Assembly: GCA_965372405.1 (NCBI GenBank)
Contig: CBDVCE010000008.1
Coordinates: 31,485-95,484, forward strand
DNA: 64,000 bases
Direction: 5' to 3'
Source of the DNA: Sunxiuqinia sp965372405
GTDB lineage: Bacteria; Bacteroidota; Bacteroidia; Bacteroidales; Prolixibacteraceae
In this document: positions 18,518 through 26,292 of the stretch, in pieces
Layout: every line of letters starts with the position of its first letter
Numbering within the stretch: position 1 is the first letter of the stretch
Translations under genes and position numbers: made by a program
Notes under the pieces: model-generated
Database searches by the model: none
What the model was told of the DNA's origin: nothing
What the model saw: the letters and a program-made list of their open reading frames with translations, nothing else

Positions 18518-19477
18518 TCAATGATTGGTTGTTTTTCCCTTCATCCATACAGGCGTTGTATCTGATTTGTGATTTCCACCAATAATGTGCTTGTATAGTT
18601 CAGGTCTTCTGGCATTTCTATACCTCCAACCTCCAGAAAGTTGTATTTTTTCTTTTGTTATTTTTGAAATTGTAATATCGTTTTCAAATGATTTTATTTC
18701 GGATAAAACTTCTCCATATGGGTCGATTATCATCGAATTGCCATTTTTCAAATGCTCACCGTCATAACCAATCGGATTGGTAAACGCATAATAAACGCCA
18801 TTATCGTAGGCTCTTGCTGGAAGCCAGCGCATTAACCAACGTCTTCCTTTCGGGCCATCAAATTCCAATCTCAAGGATACAGGGTCGCTTTCACGATTCT
18901 GCCAAAATTTATCGGCTACGTAACCTCTACCTGGCATTGCAGATGGAGTACAGCCTGTAACGTGAGGTGCGAAAATTAATTCCGCACCCAAAAGGCTTGT
19001 TGCTCGTACATTTTCTATTACGTTATTATCGTAGCATATTAAAATTCCGCATTTCCAACCAAGTAGGTCGAATACACAATATTCGTTGCCAGCGGACATA
19101 TATTTGCTAATAAAAGGATGTATCTTTCTATACTTTGCAACTATTCCGTCTCCTGTAACGCAGATATAAGTATTGTATATTTTCTCGTCCGATTTTTCGA
19201 CAAGACCTGCCAAAATTGGTATACCGAATTCTTTGGAAATCCTAATCAATTCCTGCGTACTTTTTCCATTCGGTACGTCCTCTGCCAAGTCCGTTATCTG
19301 TTCAAGGCTTAAATCCTTTGTAAAAGTGTAGGCAGTAATCGACATTTCGTGAAAACTGATTAAATCTGCACCGTTGGATTTTGCTTTTTCGGTAAGATTT
19401 CGGATTATCGACAAATTATACGCTTTATCTCCATCCTTGGGTTCAAATTGAGCAACTGCAATGTCAATAATTTTCAT
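18518..19477 (-). CDS. Carbon-nitrogen hydrolase (nitrilase superfamily)
   Basis: 319 residues, cytoplasmic. The Glu-Lys-Cys triad of the superfamily is visible: Glu44 in ISFHEMSI, Lys118 in KYRKIHPF and Cys148 in GILICYDNN. These enzymes hydrolyse nitriles, amides or N-carbamoyl compounds. The substrate here is unknown. The C-terminal extension (about 290-319, ELYKHIIGGNHKSDTTPVW) is not part of the core. The gene is isolated. Both sides are gene-poor and repeat-bearing, and inverted TAACGAT-like motifs flank it (18477-18483 and 19512-19518). This suggests the gene arrived as a unit, perhaps cassette-like, which is inference. Confidence 0.9.
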   Translation of the reverse strand: MKIIDIAVAQFEPKDGDKAYNLSIIRNLTEKAKSNGADLISFHEMSITAYTFTKDLSLEQITDLAEDVPNGKSTQELIRISKEFGIPILAGLVEKSDEKIYNTYICVTGDGIVAKYRKIHPFISKYMSAGNEYCVFDLLGWKCGILICYDNNVIENVRATSLLGAELIFAPHVTGCTPSAMPGRGYVADKFWQNRESDPVSLRLEFDGPKGRRWLMRWLPARAYDNGVYYAFTNPIGYDGEHLKNGNSMIIDPYGEVLSEIKSFENDITISKITKEKIQLSGGWRYRNARRPELYKHIIGGNHKSDTTPVWMKGKTTNH

Positions 19478-19710
19478 ATTTTGTTGTTTGATGATTTTTT
19501 TAGCTTGTGCATAACGATAAAGCTTTGAAAAGTACGTTATTAGTGGCTTGTCGCCTGTCTGTATAATTCATAGCTTATTAATTTTGAACACTAAATCTAG
19601 TAATTTATTTTTCCTTGTGAAAAATAAATGTGTCGGATTAAATATCTCTCTTGTCATTATTTTAAATTTTAAGATGTGCTTCAACAATTCGTACGCTCTC
19701 CGTATGGCAA

Positions 19711-19747
19711 GTAATGAATTACCCCGGAGCAAGCTCCGAGGTATCAA
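19711..19747. repeat. REP-like palindrome, copy A
   Basis: GTAATGAATTACCCCGGAGC runs on to AAGCTCCGAGGTATCAA. TACC/GGTA and GGAGC/GCTCC pair around a 2-base centre. A second, closely similar copy of 39 bases is present at 63948-63986, so this is a dispersed element. Confidence 0.75.
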
Positions 19748-19847
19748 GTTGAGTTTGCTATGCAAACATATTTTGTTTCCGACCCAAGGATCGGGGAATT
19801 ATACCACTAATTGATTCAAAAACAAACTTAATGAACTGGATGGCCTG

Positions 19848-19866
19848 TCCCGAATTTGATCCGGGA
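19848..19866. repeat. Short palindromic repeat, copy 2 (TCCCG stem)
   Basis: TCCCG (19848-19852) pairs with CGGGA (19862-19866). The flanks match those of the element at 18386-18403, CCTG before and GGTGG after. It is a weaker hairpin than copy 1. Confidence 0.55.
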
Positions 19867-19961
19867 GGTGGTTACGGAACCGACTTCGTTACTGCATTTG
19901 GCACCACTGGAGGGCCGACTGTTATGAATTTGTCTGGGGGACAAATTTTATAATTAACCGA

Positions 19962-20034
19962 AAAGAGTAAAAGTGAACTAACGTCTATTCTAGTCCCTCT
20001 CAGGACTATCAATCGAACTCGTCTTTTACTCTTT
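19962..20034. repeat. Nested inverted repeat, possible structured RNA or insertion footprint
   Basis: AAAGAGTAAAAG (19962-19973) is the exact reverse complement of CTTTTACTCTTT (20023-20034). Inside lies a second hairpin, TAGTCC-CTCTCA-GGACTA (19991-20008). The 73-base structure lies in non-coding DNA. It could be a MITE-like element, a small RNA, or a terminator for something lost. No T-run strongly favours one reading. Confidence 0.6.
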
Positions 20035-20309
20035 CATGGTAGTGTCTTAGAATCTGTGTAAGCTAATCTGATGTTTTAAAATTTGGCGGAAATGATTTGA
20101 AATAAAGGATAAGGCCTTTCTTCGTTCTGAAATGGTAACAAAATCAATCCATATTATTCTTGTAGCAGTTGTTGCAGCCGCATTACCTGACAAGAGTATG
20201 GACGAAACAAATAGCAGCATAAAAAAGATGACCATATAAACAGTCACCTTAATTAAAATCTTTTTTATACTTCGAATTTATTCTTTCACTTCAACTGGGT
20301 TGAAATTAT

Positions 20310-21746
20310 CTAAAACTTATAAACCTCCGATTCTGTTCTGGCATCTTTCATTATCTGTTCCATTTCTTTAACCAGATCAGGATATTGCTCTGCAAGATTG
20401 TTTTCCTCTCCAACATCTTCAGCAAGATTATATAATTCAGTTGGCAGGTTTCCTTTTTTAACTTCATAACGAACCGCTTTCCAATCTCCTTTACGAACTG
20501 CCTGACGTCCTTTCCTTTCATGAAACTCCCAGTAGAGATAATCATGATCCTGCTGTCCTTCTTCACTCAATAAAGTTGGTAGAAATGAGATACCATCAAT
20601 ACCCTCAGGAGTATTGACACCAACAACTTCTGCAAGTGTAGGCATCACATCCCAAAATGCTGAGACATGTCCATTGGAAGTGCCTGCTTTGATTTTCCCA
20701 GGCCACCATGCAATCATTGGAACACGAATACCACCTTCATATAAATCACGTTTAAAGCCTTTCAAAAAAGAATTACTATCAAAATACTCAGGATCGGCTC
20801 CACCTTCCATGTGTGGACCATTATCAGAAGTGAAAATTATTATCGTGTTGTCAGCAATTCCAAGTTCTTTCAATTTAGCAACAATCTCACCAACCTCATC
20901 GTCAAGAATGTTCACCATTGCAGCAAAAGCAGCATGCGACTCTGGTTGAGAACCGTAAGCACCAGTTTTATATCCAGGTCCTTCATCTCGTCCTTTGTAA
21001 TTCTTTTCTGGATCAAATTTGCCACGATATTTATCCATATACTTTTCAGTTGCCAACAATTCAGCATGAGGTATAATTGAAGGATAATACATAAAGAATG
21101 GCTTCTCTTTATTTGCTTCCATAAACTTTATAGCCTGCTCGTGAATATCATCAGGACCATAAGTTTCAATTTTTCGATCAGCATTGCCTTCAAGCATTAC
21201 TTTTTCCTGATTGCTCCACATGTGGTATGGATAGTAGTTATGTCCAATTCGTTGGCAATTATATCCGTAAAAAACATCAAAGCCCTGCATATTTGGATCA
21301 CCTTCAGAACCCGGATAACCAAGTCCCCATTTACCAAAAGCACCGGTTGTATAACCTGCCTCTTTCAACATTTCAGCAATCGTATAACTTTCAGCCGACA
21401 TTGGATACTGCCCTTCAGGTTTCCATTCTTTATTTCCGCGAATGAAAGAATGTCCGGTTGTTAATCCAGTCATTAAGGAGCATCGAGAAGGTGCACAAAC
21501 TGTACTTCCTGAATAATGCTGAGTAAACATCATACCTTCTTTGGCTAGTTGATCCAAATTTGGAGTCTGGAAATTCTTTTGCCCATAACAGCTTAAATCA
21601 CCATAGCCCAAGTCATCCGCCAAAATGTAAATGATATTTGGCTTTTGAATTGATGAAGATTCTTTTTTATCAGCTTGATTAGAACTACAGCTTGCAATTA
21701 ATACTGCAAAAGCAAAAAGGAAAAGATAAGTAAGGTTGGATTTCAT
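20310..21746 (-). CDS. Sulfatase (arylsulfatase-type, lipoprotein)
   Basis: ATG 21746 is chosen because it yields a lipoprotein signal peptide (MKSNLTYLFLFAFAVLIASC, Cys20). The product has 478 residues. Metal-binding PNIIYILADDLGYGDLSCYG (Asp44, Asp45) is followed by the formylglycine motif C84-A-P-S-R in STVCAPSRCSLMTG. Later come FTSDNGPHMEGG and the C-terminal domain (YWEFHERKGRQAVRKGDWKAVRY). These are the marks of type I Cys sulfatases, which need an activating enzyme; none is in the window. It would remove sulfate from a glycan at the cell surface or in the periplasm. The C-terminal motif suggests subfamily S1_16, unverified. argS lies 28 bases upstream on the same strand. Confidence 0.93.
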   Translation of the reverse strand: MKSNLTYLFLFAFAVLIASCSSNQADKKESSSIQKPNIIYILADDLGYGDLSCYGQKNFQTPNLDQLAKEGMMFTQHYSGSTVCAPSRCSLMTGLTTGHSFIRGNKEWKPEGQYPMSAESYTIAEMLKEAGYTTGAFGKWGLGYPGSEGDPNMQGFDVFYGYNCQRIGHNYYPYHMWSNQEKVMLEGNADRKIETYGPDDIHEQAIKFMEANKEKPFFMYYPSIIPHAELLATEKYMDKYRGKFDPEKNYKGRDEGPGYKTGAYGSQPESHAAFAAMVNILDDEVGEIVAKLKELGIADNTIIIFTSDNGPHMEGGADPEYFDSNSFLKGFKRDLYEGGIRVPMIAWWPGKIKAGTSNGHVSAFWDVMPTLAEVVGVNTPEGIDGISFLPTLLSEEGQQDHDYLYWEFHERKGRQAVRKGDWKAVRYEVKKGNLPTELYNLAEDVGEENNLAEQYPDLVKEMEQIMKDARTESEVYKF

Positions 21747-21774
21747 AAGTTTATATTGTTGGGTTAATAAATTT

Positions 21775-23568
21775 CTACATCCGCTCTGGGACATTAATTC
21801 CCATAAGGCTCATACCAAGTCTTACAATTTTAGCAACAGTTTCTGAAAGCACCAAACGGCAATTACGAATTGCTTCATCCTCTTCAGCAAGAATAGAATG
21901 ATCATGATAGAATTGGTTGTACTCTTTTACCAAATCGTACACATAATTTGCAATCAGCGCTGGACTGTACATCTCACCAGCTTCGGCGATAACTCCCGGG
22001 AACAGTGAAATACTTTTAATTAATTCCTGTTCTTTTTCAGATAATTTCAGATTTTCATCTAATTTATAGCTCAGCTCAATCTGCTTGTCATTGGCCTTTC
22101 TTAATATAGATCGAATTCGTGCATGAGTGTACTGAATAAATGGTCCCGTATTCCCATTAAAATCGATTGATTCTTCTGGATTGAAAAGCATATTCTTTTT
22201 AGGATCTACTTTAAGCATGAAATACTTCAATGCGCCCAAAGCAATTGTCTTAAAAGTCTCTTTTGCTTCTTCTTCTGAATAACCATCAAGCTTACCGAGT
22301 TCTTCCGAAGTCTTTCTGGCAACCTCAATCATTCCAGCCATCAAGTCATCAGCATCAACAACAGTTCCTTCACGCGATTTCATTTTACCTTGTGGAAGTT
22401 CAACCATTCCGTATGAGAAATGATGAAGGTCATTTCCCCAGGAATAGCCTAATTTATCTAACAAAATAGACAATACCTGAAAGTGATAATTTTGCTCATT
22501 CCCTACCACATAAACCATCTTATCAATACTGTAATCATCATACCGGAGCTTTGCTGTACCAATATCCTGAGTCATATAAACTGAAGTACCATCACTACGA
22601 AGCAAGATCTTTTCATCAAGCCCATCTTTAGTAAGGTCAGCCCATATAGATTGATCATCGCGCTGAGTAAAAGTTTCTTCTTTTAAACCTCTAAGAACTT
22701 CATCTTTTCCAACAAGGTAAGTGTCTGATTCGTAATAAATCTTATCAAAATCAACTCCCAATTCTTTGTATGTCACATCAAAACCAGCATAAACCCACTG
22801 ATTCATATTTTCCCAAAGCTCAATCGTCTCAGGGTCTTTTGCTTCCCATTTCAGAAGGAGTTCTCTTGCTTCAATAATTAATGGAGCATTCTTTTCAGCT
22901 TCTTCCTTACTTTGCCCCTGCTCAACCAATTTAGCTATTTCTGATTTATAATGCTTGTCGAAAAGTACGTAATAATCGCCTACCAGGTGATCACCTTTTT
23001 TCCCTGTGCTTTCAGGTGTTTTTCCTTCTCCAAATTTCTGCCAGGCAACCATCGACTTACAAATATGAATACCTCGGTCGTTTACAATATTGGTTTTAAC
23101 AACGCGTTTCCCATTCGCTTTTAAGATTTCACTTAATGAAAAACCTAAAAGATTGTTTCTGATATGTCCTAAATGAAGCGGTTTATTTGTATTTGGAGAT
23201 GAATATTCAATCATCACCTGAGGCGAATCTTCGGTAGCCTCTACAAATCCGTATTGCTCATTTAATCCAGCATCTGCTAAAACACCTACCCAATATGAAG
23301 TAGAAATTGAAAGATTTAAAAAGCCTTTTACAACCTCAAACTGATCAACCTCATCAACATTTTCACTCAAATAAACCCCTAATTCTTCAGCTGTTTGTTC
23401 TGGAGATTTTTTAGAAAACCTTAAGTAAGGAAATACTACAACAGTTAAATCGCCTGCTACATCTTTGCGTGTATTTTGAATCTGTACTGAAGAAGAATCA
23501 ATTTCTTCTTTATAAAGTTGTTGAATTGCTTCTGATACTTTTGTTCTGATAATTTGTTCGATGGACAT
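21775..23568 (-). CDS. argS: Arginyl-tRNA synthetase
   Basis: Start ATG 23568 (MSIEQIIRTKVSEAI) fits the family; an ATG 60 bases upstream adds a non-conserved leader. The product has 597 residues. This class I enzyme charges tRNA-Arg. The Arg-N domain is at 1-90. The HIGH-type motif is in SSPNTNKPLHLGHIRNN (HLGH), and the KMSKS equivalent is KMKSREGTVV. The C-terminal DALR anticodon-binding domain holds NTGPFIQYTHARIRSI and ends MSLMGINVPERM. The sulfatase follows closely on the same strand but is functionally unrelated. Confidence 0.97.
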   Translation of the reverse strand: MSIEQIIRTKVSEAIQQLYKEEIDSSSVQIQNTRKDVAGDLTVVVFPYLRFSKKSPEQTAEELGVYLSENVDEVDQFEVVKGFLNLSISTSYWVGVLADAGLNEQYGFVEATEDSPQVMIEYSSPNTNKPLHLGHIRNNLLGFSLSEILKANGKRVVKTNIVNDRGIHICKSMVAWQKFGEGKTPESTGKKGDHLVGDYYVLFDKHYKSEIAKLVEQGQSKEEAEKNAPLIIEARELLLKWEAKDPETIELWENMNQWVYAGFDVTYKELGVDFDKIYYESDTYLVGKDEVLRGLKEETFTQRDDQSIWADLTKDGLDEKILLRSDGTSVYMTQDIGTAKLRYDDYSIDKMVYVVGNEQNYHFQVLSILLDKLGYSWGNDLHHFSYGMVELPQGKMKSREGTVVDADDLMAGMIEVARKTSEELGKLDGYSEEEAKETFKTIALGALKYFMLKVDPKKNMLFNPEESIDFNGNTGPFIQYTHARIRSILRKANDKQIELSYKLDENLKLSEKEQELIKSISLFPGVIAEAGEMYSPALIANYVYDLVKEYNQFYHDHSILAEEDEAIRNCRLVLSETVAKIVRLGMSLMGINVPERM

Positions 23569-23629
23569 ATCGTATTTTTTAATAAGAGTCGCAAAGATAA
23601 TAGTTTCCTTTCTATTTTGCAGACACAAA

Positions 23630-23658
23630 AAAGCCCTGCATAAAACATGCAGGGCTTT
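23630..23658 (-). terminator. Strong terminator after the OmpA-family gene
   Basis: AAAGCCCTGCAT (23630-23641) pairs exactly with ATGCAGGGCTTT (23647-23658), a 12-bp stem with a 5-base loop. On the minus strand it is followed by more T residues (plus-strand A-run 23626-23632). It lies 22 bases beyond the gene's stop. Confidence 0.9.
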
Positions 23659-23680
23659 CTTAACAAATAGTTTTGTTAGA

Positions 23681-25018
23681 CTATTTCAATTTAAAGATTT
23701 CAAATTCAACACGACGGTTAAATTTACGTCCTTCAGGAGTTTCATTTGAAGCTGCAGGATTTTTCTCTCCCAATGCTTCAGTATTTGAGATTCTGGTTTT
23801 AGCTAATCCTTTACTTGTCAAATAACCAACAACAGAATCAACACGTCTTTCTGAAAGAGCTTGGTTATACTCATCACTTGCAGTATCATCGGTAAATCCG
23901 AATAGATTTACATTATACTCTGCATTTTCATTTATCAGGGTAATCAATGTATCTAATTTACCTTTAGAATAATCGGTCAAATAGCTTTCATCAACAACAA
24001 AGTAAACAGGTGTTACTTTGATATCAAGAAGAATTGCTTCTTTTTCTTCGTCTTCAATAGGACAACCTTTGTTTTCAATTGGTCCAGCTACATTAGGACA
24101 ATCATCCTCTTCATTATATAACCCATCACTATCGTTATCAAGTGGGCATCCGGTAACATCAACTTCCCAACCTTTAGGTGTATCAGGGCAATTATCATTT
24201 TTATCAATAACACCATCACCATCAGTATCAGGACAGCCTTTGAATTCTTTTGGTCCAGCTTCTTCCGGACAATCATCATACTTGTCTGCAATACCATCAC
24301 CATCCTTATCCGGACAACCTCCAAGAGAAGTTAAACCAGCTTCACGTGGGCAATCATCAAGATAATCAACGATACCATCACCGTCGGTATCAACAGGACA
24401 TCCTTTTTCATCAACAGTAACACCAAAAGGAGTGTCTGGACATTCATCTGTTCTATCAGGAACACCATCACCATCAGAATCTTTTGCTTTACCGAAAGTA
24501 AATTCAATCCCTCCAATAACTTTCCACATATCTTCCTTGCGGTCTCCACCAGTTGCTCCTTCGTAAGTTATACCATCAATATAACCTCCTTCAAGAAACA
24601 ATGAAGTGGACGGACTTACGGCAAACTTAGAACCTAATCCAAAATTAAAATTAAGTCCCTGAGTTTCATTGTCAAACAATACTCCTGGCCCAGCATATAT
24701 ATATGGGCGTACTGGACTATCTTCAGATATTATTTTCCCGTTATATAACTTTAAGCGCAAATTCAATACAGTATTTGCTGCATCAAGGTCATTTCTCACT
24801 TTTGAATTGTAAAGCGCAACATTTTGCTGCAACATTAAATCAAAAGTAGGACTAACATACCTGCTTAAATAAAGCTCTGGCATAATACCAACTCCGCTCT
24901 TACTAAAGTTTCCATAAGCTCCGGCTCCTAGGCCCAGGCTCCATGGTTTATCAGCAGTTTGTGCTTCAACAAGCAAACTAGCTGAGATTACCAATAAAAG
25001 TAAAAAAAGTTTTTTCAT
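23681..25018 (-). CDS. OmpA-family outer-membrane protein with thrombospondin type-3 repeats
   Basis: ATG 25018 gives a signal peptide (MKKLFLLLLVISASLLVEAQ); the product has 445 residues. A beta-barrel-like N-domain (about 20-170, WSLGLGAGAYGNFSKSG) is followed by a run of Asp-rich calcium-binding TSP3 repeats (about 175-310). Examples are DSDGDGVPDRTDECPDTP, DTDGDGIVDYLDDCP, DKDGDGIADKYDDCP, DTDGDGVIDKNDNCP and DNDSDGLYNEEDDCP, each ending in a Cys-Pro. The C-terminal OmpA domain (about 330-445) has NLFGFTDDTASDEYNQALSERR and NRRVEFEIFK, which binds peptidoglycan. It likely links the outer membrane to the cell wall. It is a single gene with its own terminator. Confidence 0.95.
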   Translation of the reverse strand: MKKLFLLLLVISASLLVEAQTADKPWSLGLGAGAYGNFSKSGVGIMPELYLSRYVSPTFDLMLQQNVALYNSKVRNDLDAANTVLNLRLKLYNGKIISEDSPVRPYIYAGPGVLFDNETQGLNFNFGLGSKFAVSPSTSLFLEGGYIDGITYEGATGGDRKEDMWKVIGGIEFTFGKAKDSDGDGVPDRTDECPDTPFGVTVDEKGCPVDTDGDGIVDYLDDCPREAGLTSLGGCPDKDGDGIADKYDDCPEEAGPKEFKGCPDTDGDGVIDKNDNCPDTPKGWEVDVTGCPLDNDSDGLYNEEDDCPNVAGPIENKGCPIEDEEKEAILLDIKVTPVYFVVDESYLTDYSKGKLDTLITLINENAEYNVNLFGFTDDTASDEYNQALSERRVDSVVGYLTSKGLAKTRISNTEALGEKNPAASNETPEGRKFNRRVEFEIFKLK

Positions 25019-25218
25019 GTAGTGGGTAAAATTATGAATGGTTTTAAAATCAATTATTTTAGTTTTTTTTGAAGAATTGAACACAATATTAGCTAAAATG
25101 GTTTATTGGTGTATGCTTTCAATAGAAATTTAAGTAAAATCCACACCTTTCAATTAAAAACCAAAATGATTACTAAAGCTAGGGACTTTTTATTTATTTT
25201 ACGAAAAAAAGAAAAGAT

Positions 25219-25761
25219 TTGTACAACATAATTGACATAGAGACAACAGGACAATCAGCAAAAGAAGGAAAGATTACCGAAATTGCTATCTATGTTCACA
25301 ACGGAATTGAGATTGTAGATTCTTTCAGTTCGTTGGTTAATCCAGAGTGCCATATCCCCTACTTTATTACTAAACTTACAGGGATTAATGATAAAATGGT
25401 AGTCAATGCTCCTAAGTTTTTTGAGATTGCAAAAAAAGTAATAGAAATTACTGCAGGCAATATTTTTATAGCCCACAACGCTAGTTTCGATTATCGTTTT
25501 ATGCAAGAAGAGTTTAATCGTTTGGGTTATAGCTACAAACGAAAAACAATGTGCACCGTTAAATTAAGTCGCAAATATATCCCTGGACACAAATCATATT
25601 CTCTAGGTAATATTTGCCAGGATTTAAACATTCAGATCGATGGACGCCACCGAGCTGCAGGCGATGCTCTTGCAACAGTAAAACTTTTTGAAATTATATT
25701 AGAGAATCACTCTAATAATGGTGATATAAAACAAACTGGTTTTCAGAGAAAGCTATTTTGA
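25219..25761 (+). CDS. DnaQ-like 3'-5' exonuclease (DEDDh family)
   Basis: 180 residues, starting at TTG 25219. The reading begins with the conserved YNIIDIETTG and no ATG lies close upstream in frame. The DEDDh acidic residues are visible: Asp6 and Glu8 in IDIETTG, Asp in HNASFDYRF, and the His/Asp pair in HRAAGDALATVKLF. This is the epsilon-subunit fold. In Bacteroidota such stand-alone proteins may proofread or trim DNA. There is no UvrC or GIY-YIG fusion, unlike some related proteins. It converges with the DUF5606 gene 17 bases downstream. Confidence 0.88.
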   Translation: MYNIIDIETTGQSAKEGKITEIAIYVHNGIEIVDSFSSLVNPECHIPYFITKLTGINDKMVVNAPKFFEIAKKVIEITAGNIFIAHNASFDYRFMQEEFNRLGYSYKRKTMCTVKLSRKYIPGHKSYSLGNICQDLNIQIDGRHRAAGDALATVKLFEIILENHSNNGDIKQTGFQRKLF

Positions 25762-25778
25762 CCAAAAAGTCAAACTAA

Positions 25779-26204
25779 CTAAGCTTTTTCATCATCCTTT
25801 TCGTCAGCTGTATCTTCCGCTTCCTCTTCAAAGTTCAATAAATCATTTTTCTGAAGGATGTTATACCATTGTAAAATTTTCTTCATATCACTGGTATAAA
25901 CACGATCACGATCATATTCAGGTAAAATTTCACCAAAATATGCTTTAAGTTCATTTCCTGAAGGAATCTTCTCAATTGCACCATTTTCTTCTTTCTCTAC
26001 AATTGATTTTAATACGTCTTTAAACGGAACTTCTGCAGTTTCCGTAAATATGGCTATATCTTCAAGTGAACTAATTTTTGAGGTTGAATATGCAGGCATT
26101 CTTTTGCCATTGAGCAGTGATTCTACGATAATACTATTTTTAGCCTCGGCTATCATTTTAAATAATCCGGGGTGTCCTGAAATTGATAATATTCCTTTTA
26201 ACAT
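25779..26204 (-). CDS. DUF5606 domain protein
   Basis: ATG 26204 (MLKGILSISGHPGLFKMIAEAKNSIIVESL) matches the standard beginning of this Bacteroidota family; an ATG 66 bases upstream adds an unconserved leader. The product has 141 residues, soluble, with an acidic tail (EEEAEDTADEKDDEKA). The N-terminal half is a small beta-rich module; the second half has YTSDMKKILQWYNILQ. The function is unknown. It is divergent from the SSS symporter, whose start is 88 bases away. Confidence 0.85.
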   Translation of the reverse strand: MLKGILSISGHPGLFKMIAEAKNSIIVESLLNGKRMPAYSTSKISSLEDIAIFTETAEVPFKDVLKSIVEKEENGAIEKIPSGNELKAYFGEILPEYDRDRVYTSDMKKILQWYNILQKNDLLNFEEEAEDTADEKDDEKA

Positions 26205-26292
26205 ATCTATTTGTTTAACGCATGCGAAGATACTATTTTTTATCTTTTCTTTGCTTAAAGAATTAATCAATACTTACTTTTGTTTCATTAAT

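Larger units (their letters stand above)
19478..20309. other. 832-base non-coding, repeat-bearing region
   Basis: No supported gene. From left to right it holds: an imperfect inverted motif ATAACG (19511-19516) / CGTTAT (19535-19540); a REP-like palindrome at 19711-19747; a small CCGA/TCGG hairpin near 19780-19795; the TCCCG palindrome at 19848-19866; and a nested long inverted repeat at 19962-20034. A plus-strand stretch just after 19866 reads GYGTDFVTAFGTTGGPTVMN before a stop, protein-like but with no start or recognisable family; it may be a gene scar. Overall it looks like accumulated insertion debris. Confidence 0.6.

Noticed and set aside
19867..19950. Plus-strand stretch reading GYGTDFVTAFGTTGGPTVMN to a stop
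   Set aside because: It looks protein-like but has no good start or upstream homologous sequence, and part of the open frame is made of the palindromic repeats. Mentioned only as a possible scar.
20047..20247. 66-codon minus-strand frame with a hydrophobic start
   Set aside because: The N-terminus could pass for a signal peptide, but the rest has no recognisable pattern and it lies in repeat-rich non-coding DNA. I would need conservation to call it.
24018..24365. Ser/Pro-rich plus-strand frame of 115 codons
   Set aside because: It is the antisense shadow of the Asp-rich TSP3 repeats of the OmpA-family gene.
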